This document shows, piece by piece, positions 23,892 to 33,605 of a DNA stretch of 64,000 bases (position 1 is the stretch's first letter; each line of letters begins with the position of its first letter). A program made the position numbers and the translations under genes. The notes beneath the pieces are model-generated. The model was not told the DNA's origin. It made no database searches and saw only the letters and a program-made list of their open reading frames with translations. Location: assembly GCF_020614375.1 (NCBI RefSeq), contig NZ_CP085330.1:310001-374000 (forward strand). The letters are read 5' to 3'. Source of the stretch: Haladaptatus salinisoli (GTDB taxonomy: Archaea; Halobacteriota; Halobacteria; Halobacteriales; Haladaptataceae).

Positions 23892-25793
23892 ATGTTCCGC
23901 TTCCCGCGATCCGTCTCGTCGATGGGGTGGGAGCGCGTCGTCGTGGGACTGGGTGCGCTGTACGTCGTGCTCGCCGGGGGACAGGTCGCGCTCGCGACCG
24001 CCACGGGCGAATCGCTCGCGGAAGCCCTCATCGATTTCGTCCTCGTGGGCGGTCCCGGCATCATCCTGCTGTACGTCGGGCACCGATTGCCGAAGACCGA
24101 CCTCCACCCGGAGACGTATCCGCGCATCATCGCGTGGTGTCTCGGCGGGTTCGGGTCGCTTCTCGTCGTCGTCTGCCTGCTCGTCCTCAACCCCAGCGTC
24201 ACCGTCGACCACCTGCTTTGGACGCTCGCGCTCGCCACGGGAATCGGCGCGGTCGGCGGGTTCGCCATCGGAGCGAACGAATCGCGAGCCGTCACGCAGG
24301 CGTACGAGACCGAACGGCGCAACCGAGAACTGACCCGGTACGAGACGCTCATCGAGGAGGCGACGGACGTCAACGCCGTCCTCGACCCGGACGGGACGCT
24401 CCGGTATCTGACGCCGTCGGTCGAACACGTCCTCGGATACGCGCCCGACGAACTCGTCGGTCGGAACGCGCTCTCCTACGTGCACCCCGACGACCGCCAG
24501 CACGTCCGGGAGCGCTTCGTTCGAACGATCGACGAACCGAACCGACGGACGACGGCCGAGTTTCGATTCGAACGCGACGACGGTTCGTGGGTCGTGCTCG
24601 AAGCCCGGAACCGCAACCTGCTGGACGACCCCCTCATCGGGGGCGTCGTCGCGTACACGCGGGAGGTCACCGACCGTAAGCGGTTGGAGGACAACCTGAC
24701 GGCGTTGAACTCGCTGACCCGGGAGTTGATGGAGGTCGAAACCGCCGAAGAAGTGAGCGACCGCGTCATCGAGACGGCGGAGACGACTCTCGATTTGCCC
24801 TGCGCGGCGATAGGACTCCGCGACGAACGGGGTGAGGCCGTTCGAACCGTCGTCGAGACCGAGGCCGCGTCCGAGGTTCTGCGCGCCGACTCGCTGCTTC
24901 GGGACGAAGACGGCGTCGTCCGGAAGGCCGTCGAGAAGGGAATCCCGCGGCGGGTGACCGACGTCCCCGGCGCTGCGGACGGTTCGACCGCACCGACGGT
25001 CACCGAAGTGGCCGTCTTTCCGCTGGGCTCTCACGGCGCGTTCGTCACCGCCTCCGCGGCGACCGGCGGGCTGAGTCCTCCCGCGTTCGACTTCGCCGAG
25101 ACGGTCGCCGCCAACACCGAGGCCGCGCTCGACCGGGCCGAGCGCGAAGGGGAACTCCAGCGCCAGAACGACCGCTTGGAGAGCTTCGCGAGCATGTTGG
25201 CCCACGAACTTCGAAATCCGCTCTCCATCGCGAAGGGGTACCTCGCGTTCGTCACGGAGGGTGACGAGGCCGCCGCGGACGAGGTCGCGACCGCCCTCGA
25301 CCGAATCGAGGAGATGATAAACGTCCTGCTCGTCACCGCGCGCGGGGCCGATTTGACCGTCGAGCGCGAAACCGTGGCGCTCTCCGCCGTCGCCGCGGAC
25401 GCGTGGACGAAACGCGCCGCGTCCGCGGCGACCCTCCTCGTCGAAACCGAGCGCGAGGTCGAGGCCGACCCGGTTCACCTCCGACACCTGCTCGAGAACC
25501 TGTTCCGAAACGCGGCCGAACACGGCGGCGAGGAGGTGACGGTTCGCGTCGGCGACCTCCCGACCGGCTTCTACGTCGAGGACGACGGCGGGGGAATTCC
25601 CGAGACGGCGCGGCGGTCGGTCTTCGACGCGGGCTACACCACGGAGACGGGCGGAATCGGACTCGGTCTCACGTTCGTCGCGCGACTGGTCGACGCGTAC
25701 GACTGGAACTGCACCGTCGCCGAGAGCGAGTCCGGCGGCGCGCGGTTCGAGTTCACGGCCGTCGACTCGCCCGGCCGGCGGAACGACGAGTGA
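23892..25793 (+). CDS. membrane sensor histidine kinase (PAS-GAF-HisKA-HATPase)
   Basis: The product has 633 residues. Four membrane helices lie within about 15-140, consistent with a haloarchaeal N-terminal 4TM domain. A PAS domain follows at 150-275 (DVNAVLDPDGTLRYLTPSVE), then a GAF-like domain at 280-420, a HisKA H-box with phospho-acceptor H438 (MLAHELRNPLSIAKGYL), and a HATPase domain with N-box ENLFRNAAEHGG, G1 EDDGGGIP and G2 GGIGLGLTF. No response regulator gene is adjacent, as is often the case in haloarchaea. UspA follows 74 bp downstream. Signal unknown. Confidence 0.9.
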   Translation: MFRFPRSVSSMGWERVVVGLGALYVVLAGGQVALATATGESLAEALIDFVLVGGPGIILLYVGHRLPKTDLHPETYPRIIAWCLGGFGSLLVVVCLLVLNPSVTVDHLLWTLALATGIGAVGGFAIGANESRAVTQAYETERRNRELTRYETLIEEATDVNAVLDPDGTLRYLTPSVEHVLGYAPDELVGRNALSYVHPDDRQHVRERFVRTIDEPNRRTTAEFRFERDDGSWVVLEARNRNLLDDPLIGGVVAYTREVTDRKRLEDNLTALNSLTRELMEVETAEEVSDRVIETAETTLDLPCAAIGLRDERGEAVRTVVETEAASEVLRADSLLRDEDGVVRKAVEKGIPRRVTDVPGAADGSTAPTVTEVAVFPLGSHGAFVTASAATGGLSPPAFDFAETVAANTEAALDRAEREGELQRQNDRLESFASMLAHELRNPLSIAKGYLAFVTEGDEAAADEVATALDRIEEMINVLLVTARGADLTVERETVALSAVAADAWTKRAASAATLLVETEREVEADPVHLRHLLENLFRNAAEHGGEEVTVRVGDLPTGFYVEDDGGGIPETARRSVFDAGYTTETGGIGLGLTFVARLVDAYDWNCTVAESESGGARFEFTAVDSPGRRNDE

Positions 25794-25867
25794 ACGAACC
25801 GACGGTCGGTCGCACCCCCGCCCTCGAACTGAACGAACCGCGGCGTTTAACCGGTTTCCGCGCGACT

Positions 25868-26314
25868 ATGGACGCCGTGTTCTCCCGAATCCTCATTCCG
25901 ACGGACGGCACGCCGAGTTCGGACTGCGCCGTCGAAAACGGCCTCGGCATCGCGGCCGAGTACGGAGCGACCGCACACGCGCTGTACGTCGTCGAGACGA
26001 GTTCGTCGATGGGTCACGTCGATTTCGTCGTCGAGCGCCAGGAAGCGACGGGCGAGGACGCGGTCGAAGCGGTCGAGCGACGGGCGGAGGCGTTCGGCGT
26101 CGCCGTCGTCAAGGCCTTCCGCTACGGGGTCCCGCACGAGCAGATTCTCGATTACGCCGACGACTACGATATCGACCTCGTCGTGATGGGCACGCACGGA
26201 CGGTCGGGTCTCGGCCGGTTCGTGAAGGCGGGCAGCGTCGCCGAACGCGTCGTCCGCGCGGCCGACGTCCCCGTGATGGTCGCGAGGCGAGACGCCTGTC
26301 GGCTCCCGATCTAA
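25868..26314 (+). CDS. universal stress protein (UspA family)
   Basis: The product has 148 residues, a typical single-domain Usp. It has RILIPTDGTPSS at the N-terminus and DIDLVVMGTHGRSGLGRFVKAGSVAERVV near the end. The ATP-binding loop G-x2-G-x10-G-S has one residue more than the usual G-x2-G-x9-G(S/T). It follows the histidine kinase in the same direction. Probably a cytoplasmic nucleotide-binding stress protein; its specific trigger is unknown. Confidence 0.88.
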   Translation: MDAVFSRILIPTDGTPSSDCAVENGLGIAAEYGATAHALYVVETSSSMGHVDFVVERQEATGEDAVEAVERRAEAFGVAVVKAFRYGVPHEQILDYADDYDIDLVVMGTHGRSGLGRFVKAGSVAERVVRAADVPVMVARRDACRLPI

Positions 26315-26487
26315 CGTTCCCCGCGCTTCGCGGACTGCGGAACCCGCGCGCCGGTTCGACGGGGTGGACGGAAATCGACGCCGTTCGAACGTCCGGGGAG
26401 AGGTTGGCCCTCCGTAGCGAGGTACGCGCACTCTGCTACGAGAACAGGAACCGTATAACAAGGACGGTCGAGCGAGAGCGTGTTCCT

Positions 26488-26754
26488 ATGGGGACACCGG
26501 AGTCGAAGAGAAGAGTCGAAAATCCGACGTTCGAAGGGAGCGACACGCGAGCAGAGACGGGGACCGAAAGGGAACGCGACGCGCGCTCGAGTCCGATGTG
26601 GGGGTTCTGGACGGCGCTGTTTCTCAGCAGCGTGTTCGGACTGTTTCTCTGGTTCGGCGTCGTCAGCGTGCTGTTCGGGTACGAACTGCTCAGCGTCTTC
26701 TTCGTCCTCCTCGGATGCCTGTTCATCTCGACCGCGTCTCGTCTCGTAGCGTAG
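26488..26754 (+). CDS. small two-helix membrane protein
   Basis: The product has 88 residues from ATG 26488 (MGTPESKRR). A charged N-terminal half of about 38 residues is followed by two membrane segments, FWTALFLSSVFGLFLWFGVV and LLSVFFVLLGCLFISTASRL. The start after tgttcct was preferred over a frame extension beginning at 26404, whose residues are less protein-like. Family not recognised. Confidence 0.55.
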   Translation: MGTPESKRRVENPTFEGSDTRAETGTERERDARSSPMWGFWTALFLSSVFGLFLWFGVVSVLFGYELLSVFFVLLGCLFISTASRLVA

Positions 26755-26908
26755 CGCGACCCGAAAGCGGGGTTCGTCGGCGCGAGTACGCGGCGGTCGG
26801 TATCGCTCACCGACGGGAACGCCAAAAACGAACGAGGAGGGCGAGAATACAAACGACGGTGGGGGAAATTTCACGGCCACAATCCCTTTTGCCGTTGGAG
26901 GAATCCCC

Positions 26909-26915
26909 CTTATAC
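26909..26915 (+). promoter_or_regulatory. TATA box of the GT-C membrane protein gene
   Basis: The sequence cttatac is centred 23 bp before the ATG at 26935, slightly close but within range for a leaderless transcript. Confidence 0.45.
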
Positions 26916-26934
26916 GCGACTCTGAACTGCCCTC

Positions 26935-28548
26935 ATGAGCAACACTGACGAAAATACGGACGATTCTTCTGGATGGTTCGAACGCGGTCTCGGAAAAACT
27001 CGCCTCCCCGTACTCCTGTTCGCCGGCCGTCGTCGACTGGCGTCGGTTCTCGCCGTCGCCGTCTTCGTCACCAGCGCCTATCTCCTCACGCACCCCTACC
27101 CGGCGTTCGGTGCCGGCCTCTTTCTCGAGATAGCCGAGACGATAGCGGAGCGAAATTACGCGTTTCCGAAACACATCTCCGGATACACGCGGGACGGCGT
27201 CCCCTTCGCGTATCCGCCGCTCGCGTTCTACCTCATCGCGGTCCTCCTCGACATCGGCGTCGATCCGCTCGTGATACCCCGCGCGCTCCCGACCGTGGCG
27301 ACGATATTAGCCCCCATTCCGTACTACTATATGGCCCGCGAACTCCTGCCGTCGCCGACGCGGGCGGGCGTCGCCGCGATAATCGCCGCCGTCACGCCCG
27401 TGCTCCTCGAGTGGCACCTCTCGGCCGGCGGCATCGTCCGCGGCCCCGCGTTCTTGCTCCTCCTCTGCGGACTGTACGTCGGAATCAGACTGTTCCGCGA
27501 GGGGGGTCGGCGGTGGCTCCTCCCCGCGTGCGCCCTCTTCGGGCTGACGGTGTTGACGCACCCGACGTACGCGGTCTTCTTCGGCGTGAGTTACGTGCTC
27601 CTCTTCGCCGCGGAGAGTCGGTCGCTCGTCGGCTTGCGCGACGGAGCCACCGTCGCGGGGGCCGGACTGGCGATAGCGTTACCGTGGATAGCGTTGGTCG
27701 CCTCGAACCACGGCATCGGCGTCCTCACGTCCGCGGCGGGAACGCACGGCGGACTCGGTGCGGGACCGGCGCTGTTCGTCCAACGGCTCGAAGACCCGCT
27801 CTCGACGTCCGTCTTCATCGTCGTCTGGTACCTCCTGCTGGCGCTCGGGATCTACTACTTCGTCTCCGAACGGCGACCGTTCCTCCCGATTTGGTTCGGC
27901 GCCGCCGTCTTCCTGATGGACGAGATACGGTTCGCCTTCGTTCCCGGCGTTCTGCTCGTCACGATGGGTCTCACCGACGTGGTTCCGGCGATACAGTCGC
28001 GGCTCTCCGGGTCGGACGGCGGAGCGGTTTCGCCGACCGCGGTTCGGGCGTTCGTCCTCGGTCTCCTCGTCGTCTTCGGAACCCTGTTCGCGGCCGGGCT
28101 TCCCGTCGCGGGCCAAACGCCGATGCCGGCGTTCATCGACCAGGACGACACCGAGGCGATGGAGTGGGTGCAGTCCGAGACGCCGAGCGACGCGGAGTTC
28201 GTCGTCCTCGGCGACGCCGCCGAGTGGTTCCCGTACCTCACGGAGCGGACGATGCTCGTCGGTCCGTGGGGCGTCGAGTGGAAGACGCCCGCGAAGTATC
28301 GCCACCAGATGGACGCGTACACCGACCTCTCCGCGTGTCACACCGCCGGTTGTCTGACGAACGAGCTTCGGTCTAAGGGCGTCCGACCGACGTACGTGTA
28401 CGTTCCGAAGGGGACGTACACGGTCCGAGGAGCGACGTTCGACCAACCGGAGCGCATGCGTCGCTCGCTGGAGCGAAGCGAGCGGTATCGGATCGCCTAC
28501 GAAAACGAGGGGGTGCTTATCGTCCGGGTTCTCGCGGACGGTCGATGA
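26935..28548 (+). CDS. multi-spanning membrane protein, GT-C glycosyltransferase-like
   Basis: The product has 537 residues. About ten membrane helices occupy 30-400, and an extracytoplasmic C-terminal domain covers about 410-537. The layout resembles polyprenyl-phosphate-sugar-dependent glycosyltransferases (ArnT/PMT type). A first extracellular loop after helix 1 (AEVAETIAERN-like segment EIAETIAERNYAFPKHISGY) has an acidic residue, and the C-terminal soluble domain has DDTEAMEWVQSETPSDAEFV, the pattern seen in haloarchaeal proteins of this class. It would transfer sugars to lipids or proteins on the outer face. No glycosylation genes are adjacent. Activity not demonstrated by motif. Confidence 0.7.
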   Translation: MSNTDENTDDSSGWFERGLGKTRLPVLLFAGRRRLASVLAVAVFVTSAYLLTHPYPAFGAGLFLEIAETIAERNYAFPKHISGYTRDGVPFAYPPLAFYLIAVLLDIGVDPLVIPRALPTVATILAPIPYYYMARELLPSPTRAGVAAIIAAVTPVLLEWHLSAGGIVRGPAFLLLLCGLYVGIRLFREGGRRWLLPACALFGLTVLTHPTYAVFFGVSYVLLFAAESRSLVGLRDGATVAGAGLAIALPWIALVASNHGIGVLTSAAGTHGGLGAGPALFVQRLEDPLSTSVFIVVWYLLLALGIYYFVSERRPFLPIWFGAAVFLMDEIRFAFVPGVLLVTMGLTDVVPAIQSRLSGSDGGAVSPTAVRAFVLGLLVVFGTLFAAGLPVAGQTPMPAFIDQDDTEAMEWVQSETPSDAEFVVLGDAAEWFPYLTERTMLVGPWGVEWKTPAKYRHQMDAYTDLSACHTAGCLTNELRSKGVRPTYVYVPKGTYTVRGATFDQPERMRRSLERSERYRIAYENEGVLIVRVLADGR

Positions 28549-28594
28549 TTCGGCGCGGACGGCGAGGCGACCTCGCCGTCCGCAAAACGGTGCG

Positions 28595-28957
28595 TCACGC
28601 GCCCGACACTCCGAGTGCCCCGGCCGAGACTATGTTGAGCAGCGCGAGCAGCCACAGCACGACGCCCGACGCGATCCACGCTATCAACCCGATCACTATC
28701 GCGTTCCCCCACCCGCCGGGGTAGCGCCAGTTGATGACGCCGACCCACGCGATGAGCGCCAGGAGCGCGCCGAGGATGGGTATCCACCCGACGAAGAGGC
28801 TGACGATGCCCCACACTATCGCGCCGATGAGCGCGGTTACGACGGCGTGGAGGTAGCTCGTCGAGCGGCCGAGTATCATTCTAGCGCCGACGTAGATGCC
28901 CAACCCCCCGACCAGCAGGCTGATGACGAAGATGATGGTCGTAGAGACGATGCCCAT
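28595..28957 (-). CDS. small polytopic membrane protein
   Basis: The product has 120 residues. Four hydrophobic segments are visible: TTIIFVISLLVGGLGIYVGA, VVTALIGAIVWGIVSLFVGW, ILGALLALIAWVGVINWRYP and IVIGLIAWIASGVVLWLLAL. The compact, almost loop-free arrangement and the central NWRYPGGW motif recur in uncharacterised haloarchaeal membrane proteins. No function can be assigned. Confidence 0.75.
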   Translation of the reverse strand: MGIVSTTIIFVISLLVGGLGIYVGARMILGRSTSYLHAVVTALIGAIVWGIVSLFVGWIPILGALLALIAWVGVINWRYPGGWGNAIVIGLIAWIASGVVLWLLALLNIVSAGALGVSGA

Positions 28958-29125
28958 ACTTACACCCCTCCCCAGAGGCGCTGTACGATTTCGTGACCTT
29001 TCTGACGATGTTCGTATTCGTCCATCGTTCCCACCCGTCGTATCCTACGCCGGGAACGTTTGAATGTCTGATGGCTCCCGGTAGCGCCCATGGGTGAGAA
29101 TCCGAACCTTCCCTGCTCGCCCGGT

Positions 29126-30193
29126 TCAGAACTCGGTGACGACTGGGATGCCGACGGTGTCGTAGGTTCCTAACGACGTGAGCGTCTCCGGCACGTCTTC
29201 GAGGGCGATGGTCTCGGCGACGATTCTGCCCGGGTCGATGGACCCGTACTCCATCATCCGGAATATCTCGTCGTACCTGTTCGGCGGCATCCCGAACGCC
29301 CCGTAGAAGTCCCGTTCGTCCATGGCCATCACGTCGACCGGCAGCGAGACCTCCCCTTCCTCCTCCGATGTCGTCAGCCCTATCTGCAGGTGTTGACCGC
29401 CCTTCCCGAGGCTGTTCACCGAGTTGCGGCAGGTCTCGGCGATGCCGAGCGCGTCGATGGAGATGTCGACGCCGCGACTGCCGTCGGTGACCCCTTTCAC
29501 GGCCTGCGGAACGTCGGCCACCTCCGTCACGGGAATCGTCTCGACCGCGCCGAGTTTCTCGGCCTTCGCGAGCGCGTCGTCGTCGATATCGACGGCGACG
29601 ACGTTCGCGCCGAGCGCGTCGGCGATGTGAACCGCCGACAGGCCGACGCCGCCGCAGCCGTGAACCGCCACCCAGTCGCCCGGCGTCAGGTCGACGCGGT
29701 GGGCGAGGCCGTGGTACGCGGTGGCGAACCGACAGCCCAGACCGGCGACGCTGACGGGGTCGACCTCGTCGGGCAGTTTCACCGCGTTCTGGTCGGCCGC
29801 CCGGACCGGGAACCGCTCCGCGAACCCGCCCGGGGCCATCTCGAGAAAGCCCATCGGAACCATCCGTTCGCAGATGTTCCCGCGACCGTTTCGGCAGTGG
29901 ACGCACGTCCCGTCGCTCAAGTTGAACGGCGCGGTGACCCGGTCGCCCTCGCGGAGTCGTTCGACGTCGTCCCCGACCTCGACCACCGTCCCGGCGGCTT
30001 CGTGGCCGAATATCAGTCCCTCGGTCGGCATGACGCCGATCCAGTCCCAGTCGCCCTGCCAGGCGTGCCAGTCGCTTCGGCAGACGCCGCACGCTTCCGT
30101 CTCGACGACGACCTCGTCGTCGGCTGGCTCCGGCTCGTCGACTTCCTCGATTTGGAGCGGTTCGTTCACCCCTTTGAACACGGCGGCTCGCAT
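29126..30193 (-). CDS. zinc-dependent alcohol dehydrogenase (MDR family)
   Basis: The product has 355 residues. The catalytic zinc site is C38 (GVCRSDWH), H64 and E65 (GHEAAG) and a later ligand near GCRFA. The NAD(P) motif is HGCGGVGLSAVHIA and the acidic ribose-binding end is VAVDIDDD, favouring NAD. The structural-zinc lobe has C97, C100 and C108 but Asp94 where the first Cys normally stands. It is divergent from an aldehyde dehydrogenase gene 187 bp away, suggesting alcohol to aldehyde to acid oxidation. Substrate unknown. Confidence 0.9.
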   Translation of the reverse strand: MRAAVFKGVNEPLQIEEVDEPEPADDEVVVETEACGVCRSDWHAWQGDWDWIGVMPTEGLIFGHEAAGTVVEVGDDVERLREGDRVTAPFNLSDGTCVHCRNGRGNICERMVPMGFLEMAPGGFAERFPVRAADQNAVKLPDEVDPVSVAGLGCRFATAYHGLAHRVDLTPGDWVAVHGCGGVGLSAVHIADALGANVVAVDIDDDALAKAEKLGAVETIPVTEVADVPQAVKGVTDGSRGVDISIDALGIAETCRNSVNSLGKGGQHLQIGLTTSEEEGEVSLPVDVMAMDERDFYGAFGMPPNRYDEIFRMMEYGSIDPGRIVAETIALEDVPETLTSLGTYDTVGIPVVTEF

Positions 30194-30379
30194 GACACTC
30201 CCTCTATTCCAAGAGGTGATTAGTGTTGGGCAGGGTATGCGAGGTTCGTTTTTTGCGGGGGCTTTAACGCGCCGTGCATTAGTGGCGCTACCGCTTTCGC
30301 GTTCCGTGATAACACCTATCTGTCACATCGCGGGGCGGAGACGCCTCCCGAACGCCGCGAACGACGGTGACCACATCCC

Positions 30380-31930
30380 ATGCAACGCGAGAACGATTCC
30401 GAGTACGGAACGATAAGCGAGGAGGTAGCGGAACAGCACCGAACGGTCGCCGACGACATCCTTCCGGACGAACCCTACGGATTACTCGTCGGCGGCGAGT
30501 GGGTGATCGGCGAGACGGGCGAGACGAACGAAGCGACCGACGCGACGACGGGCGAGACGCTGGCGACCTATCAGGCCGGAACGCGGGACGACGTCGACCG
30601 GGCGGTCGCGGCCGCGCGGGACGCCTTCGACGGGGCGTGGGGGCAGTTGTCGGCGACCCAACGCGCGGACGCGCTGTTTGAAATCGCGGACGAGATAGAG
30701 GACCGGAAGGTCGAGTTGGCCCGCCTCGACTCGCTCGAGATGGGAAAGCCCAACCAGCACTCGCTGCTCGTCGACATGACCATCACGGTCGAGCAGTTTC
30801 GCCACTTCGCCAGCATCGCGCGGACGGCCGAGGCCGGGCGACACCCCACCGCGAACGGCGACAAGCTGTGTTACACGCGGAGCGAACCGTACGGCGTCGT
30901 CGGCCAGATAAGCGCGTGGAACTTTCCCTCGATGTTCGTCGCGTGGAAGGTCGCCCCGGCGCTCGCCGCCGGGAACGCCGTCGTGTTCAAACCCGCGAGT
31001 CGGGCCGTCCTCTCGACGCTCGAACTCGGGCGAATCATGGACCGAATCCTCCCGGACGGAACGGTAAACGTCGTCACGGGAAGCGGCTCCGAGGTCGGGT
31101 CCGCGATAGCGAACCACGAGAAGATTCGGAAGGTCGCGCTCACCGGTTCGACGGCCGCGGGGCGGTCGGTGATGCGAGACGCCGCGGAGACGATAACGCC
31201 GGTGTCGCTCGAACTCGGCGGGAAGAGTCCGAACATCGTCTTCCCCGACGCCGACCTGGAGAAGGCGGTCGAGGGGACGCTCATCAGCATCTTCTTCAAT
31301 CAGGGCGAGCAGTGCACCGCCGGGTCGCGGCTGTACCTCCACGAGGACGTCGCCGACGAGTTCCTGGAGCGGTTCACCGAGGAGATGGAGCGACTCACCG
31401 TCGGCGACCCGCTCTCCCCGACCACGGACATCGGCCCGCTCGTCGACCACGACCACTTGGAGGCCGTCCGTTCCTACGTCGAGACGGCGAAGGCCGAGGG
31501 TGCGCGGGTGCTCGTCGGCGGGGAGCGAATGGACGACGGGGACCTCGACGGCGCGCCGTTCTTCGAACCGACCGTCCTCGTGGGCGTTGAACCCGACCAC
31601 ACCGTCGCGCGGGAGGAGATATTCGGCCCCGTCCTCTCCGTCTTCGAGTGGTCGGAGCGCGACGAGGTCGTCGCGCAGGCCAACGACACCGAGTACGGGC
31701 TGACCTCCGGGGTCTGGACGACCGACCTCGAAACGGCGCACGAGATGGCCGCCGAAATCGAGGCCGGGACGGTCTGGGTCAACACGTACAACGAACTAGT
31801 CGACAACCTCCCGCACGGCGGCTACAAACAGAGCGGTATCGGGCGCGAACTCGACGTGGAGGCGTTCGACGCCTACCGCCAGACCAAGACGGTCGTGTGT
31901 AACTTCGGCAACCTTCCGAAGTTCGGGTGA
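30380..31930 (+). CDS. NAD(P)-dependent aldehyde dehydrogenase
   Basis: The product has 516 residues, slightly longer than the usual 480-500. Active-site residues are the nucleophile C312 (GEQCTAGSR), the general base E278 (LELGGKSPN) and the oxyanion Asn in SAWNFPSM. The nucleotide site is FKPASRAVLSTLEL with LTGSTAAGRSVM. It is divergent from the zinc alcohol dehydrogenase, a likely functional partner. A betaine-aldehyde-like substrate is possible from general similarity but cannot be settled. Confidence 0.9.
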   Translation: MQRENDSEYGTISEEVAEQHRTVADDILPDEPYGLLVGGEWVIGETGETNEATDATTGETLATYQAGTRDDVDRAVAAARDAFDGAWGQLSATQRADALFEIADEIEDRKVELARLDSLEMGKPNQHSLLVDMTITVEQFRHFASIARTAEAGRHPTANGDKLCYTRSEPYGVVGQISAWNFPSMFVAWKVAPALAAGNAVVFKPASRAVLSTLELGRIMDRILPDGTVNVVTGSGSEVGSAIANHEKIRKVALTGSTAAGRSVMRDAAETITPVSLELGGKSPNIVFPDADLEKAVEGTLISIFFNQGEQCTAGSRLYLHEDVADEFLERFTEEMERLTVGDPLSPTTDIGPLVDHDHLEAVRSYVETAKAEGARVLVGGERMDDGDLDGAPFFEPTVLVGVEPDHTVAREEIFGPVLSVFEWSERDEVVAQANDTEYGLTSGVWTTDLETAHEMAAEIEAGTVWVNTYNELVDNLPHGGYKQSGIGRELDVEAFDAYRQTKTVVCNFGNLPKFG

Positions 31931-32034
31931 GCTATCGGACACTTTCGGGTCGCCCGCCTCGTTCGGTCGGAAACCGGCGGGCGAGCGGCGGTCCGCCGAA
32001 ACGGTCTCCCCCGATAAAATCGTTATTTCCGTGG

Positions 32035-32045
32035 CAAAATATATG
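32035..32045 (+). promoter_or_regulatory. TATA box of the subtilisin-like protease gene
   Basis: The sequence caaaatatatg is centred about 24 bp before ATG 32064 and 33 bp before ATG 32073. A 7-bp inverted repeat (cgttatt at 32021-32027 and aataacg at 32056-32062) brackets it, a possible operator. Confidence 0.45.
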
Positions 32046-32063
32046 GTGTAAGAAGAATAACGT

Positions 32064-33551
32064 ATGTGCGTCATGTCGAAAATCGACAGGCGAGAATTTC
32101 TGAAAAGCGCGGCGGCCGGCGCCGTGGCACTGACCGCGATGGGCGTCTCCAGCGCCGCGGACGGCCGCGACCAGTTCGTCGCGACCGTTCGAGAGAAGGG
32201 CGTCCGAGAGCGCCTCGATCGAGCGGGGGTCGACGTGCGGGCGGCCATCGCCGACGGGCGCGTCCTGCTCGTCGCCGCGGACGCCGAATCGACCGTTCGG
32301 GGGGTCGACGGCGTCGAGCACGTCGCACCGAACCTCGGCTATCGACCGGTCGGACCCGAACTGGAATCCACCGACGAATCGATGGACGAGGAGTACGCGA
32401 GCCTCCAGTGGGACAAGCACGCCGATACGACCGGCGCGTTCGAGGCGCACGACGCCGCGACCGGCGACGGGCGGACGGTCGCCATCATCGACACCGGCAT
32501 CGACACCGCGCACCCCGACCTCCGCAACAGCGTCGAACGGGGCCAACTGTTCCGCGCGGACGGCGTAACCAGCCCCGACGGGAGCCCCACGGTCGCGGGT
32601 GACACGACCATAGACGCGCGACTCCCCCCGAGCGGCGAGGAAATCGCCTCCTACACCTACCTGGGAGCGCCGGACACGCGGTCGCAGGCGGCGGCCGACG
32701 ACGTACACTCGCACGGGAGTCACTGCGCCGGCATCGCCACGGGGAAACACGACGGAACCCTCGGCGTCGCGGGGATGGCTCCGGACGCCGAGGTGGTGCC
32801 GCTTCGCGTGTTCTACTGGAAGGAACTCACCGGCTATCCGTACGACGAGGACGGCGACGGCGAGGAAGAGAGCATCACGGTGACGACGCTCTGGACGACC
32901 GACTTCGACATCCTCAGCGCCATCGACTACGCGGGGCGAATCAGCGCCGACGCCGCGAACATGAGCCTCGGCGGCGGCGTCGTCAAGGGCGACGCGCACA
33001 GCAGCGGGGAGCACGTCGGTTACCAGACGGTCATCCAATCCGCCGTCCAAAGGGGTACCGTCGTCACGACGAGCGCCGGGAACTCGAGCGCCGACCTCCA
33101 GCACGAGGGCTACTACACGCTCCCGAACAGCGTCCCCGGTTCCATCAGCGTCTCCGCGACGGGACCGAACAACGAACGCGTGTTCTACTCGAACTACGGC
33201 ACCAGCGACATCGACGTCGGCGCGCCCGGCGGCGGATACGAGACCCTCGAAAAGACGCTCGCGTCCGACACCGAGTGGCCCTACCCGACGAACCTCGTCC
33301 TCTCGTCGGTGCCGCCGGACCTCAACGACGGTGCCGCGTACGCCTGGTACGCGGGCACGTCGATGGCGGCCCCGCAGGTCGCCGGACTGGTCGCGCTCGT
33401 CCGCGAGGTCAACCCGGACTTGAGCGCGAAGGAAGTACAGAGCGTCATCGAGAACACGGCGCGCTACAGCAACGGCAAGGGCGACGCGGACCTCGGCGCG
33501 GGAATCGTCCACGCACCGGGGGCCGTCGCCGAGGCCGCCCGACGCGAGTAA
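32064..33551 (+). CDS. Tat-exported subtilisin-like serine protease (S8, halolysin-like)
   Basis: The product has 495 residues with start at 32064 (or 32073). A Tat signal DRREFLKSAAAGAVAL precedes a prodomain of about 80 residues. The S8 catalytic triad is D143 (AIIDTGIDTAHPD), H217 (HSHGSHCAGIATG) and S433 (AGTSMAAPQVAG); the oxyanion Asn lies in TSAGNSS. The C-terminus ends after the catalytic domain, so the long C-terminal extension of classical halolysins is missing. It is expected to be folded in the cytoplasm, exported by Tat and activated outside. An insert rich in Asp/Glu after FYWKELTGY may bind calcium. Confidence 0.92.
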   Translation: MCVMSKIDRREFLKSAAAGAVALTAMGVSSAADGRDQFVATVREKGVRERLDRAGVDVRAAIADGRVLLVAADAESTVRGVDGVEHVAPNLGYRPVGPELESTDESMDEEYASLQWDKHADTTGAFEAHDAATGDGRTVAIIDTGIDTAHPDLRNSVERGQLFRADGVTSPDGSPTVAGDTTIDARLPPSGEEIASYTYLGAPDTRSQAAADDVHSHGSHCAGIATGKHDGTLGVAGMAPDAEVVPLRVFYWKELTGYPYDEDGDGEEESITVTTLWTTDFDILSAIDYAGRISADAANMSLGGGVVKGDAHSSGEHVGYQTVIQSAVQRGTVVTTSAGNSSADLQHEGYYTLPNSVPGSISVSATGPNNERVFYSNYGTSDIDVGAPGGGYETLEKTLASDTEWPYPTNLVLSSVPPDLNDGAAYAWYAGTSMAAPQVAGLVALVREVNPDLSAKEVQSVIENTARYSNGKGDADLGAGIVHAPGAVAEAARRE

Positions 33552-33605
33552 CGCGAAACGAACTCGTTTCGCTCTTTTCGTCGGTTCGACCGCCCCGTTC
33601 GAACA

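Noticed and set aside
24476-25003. minus-strand frame inside the histidine kinase gene
   Set aside because: Ser/Arg-rich mirror frame without motifs; the kinase reads through the same bases.
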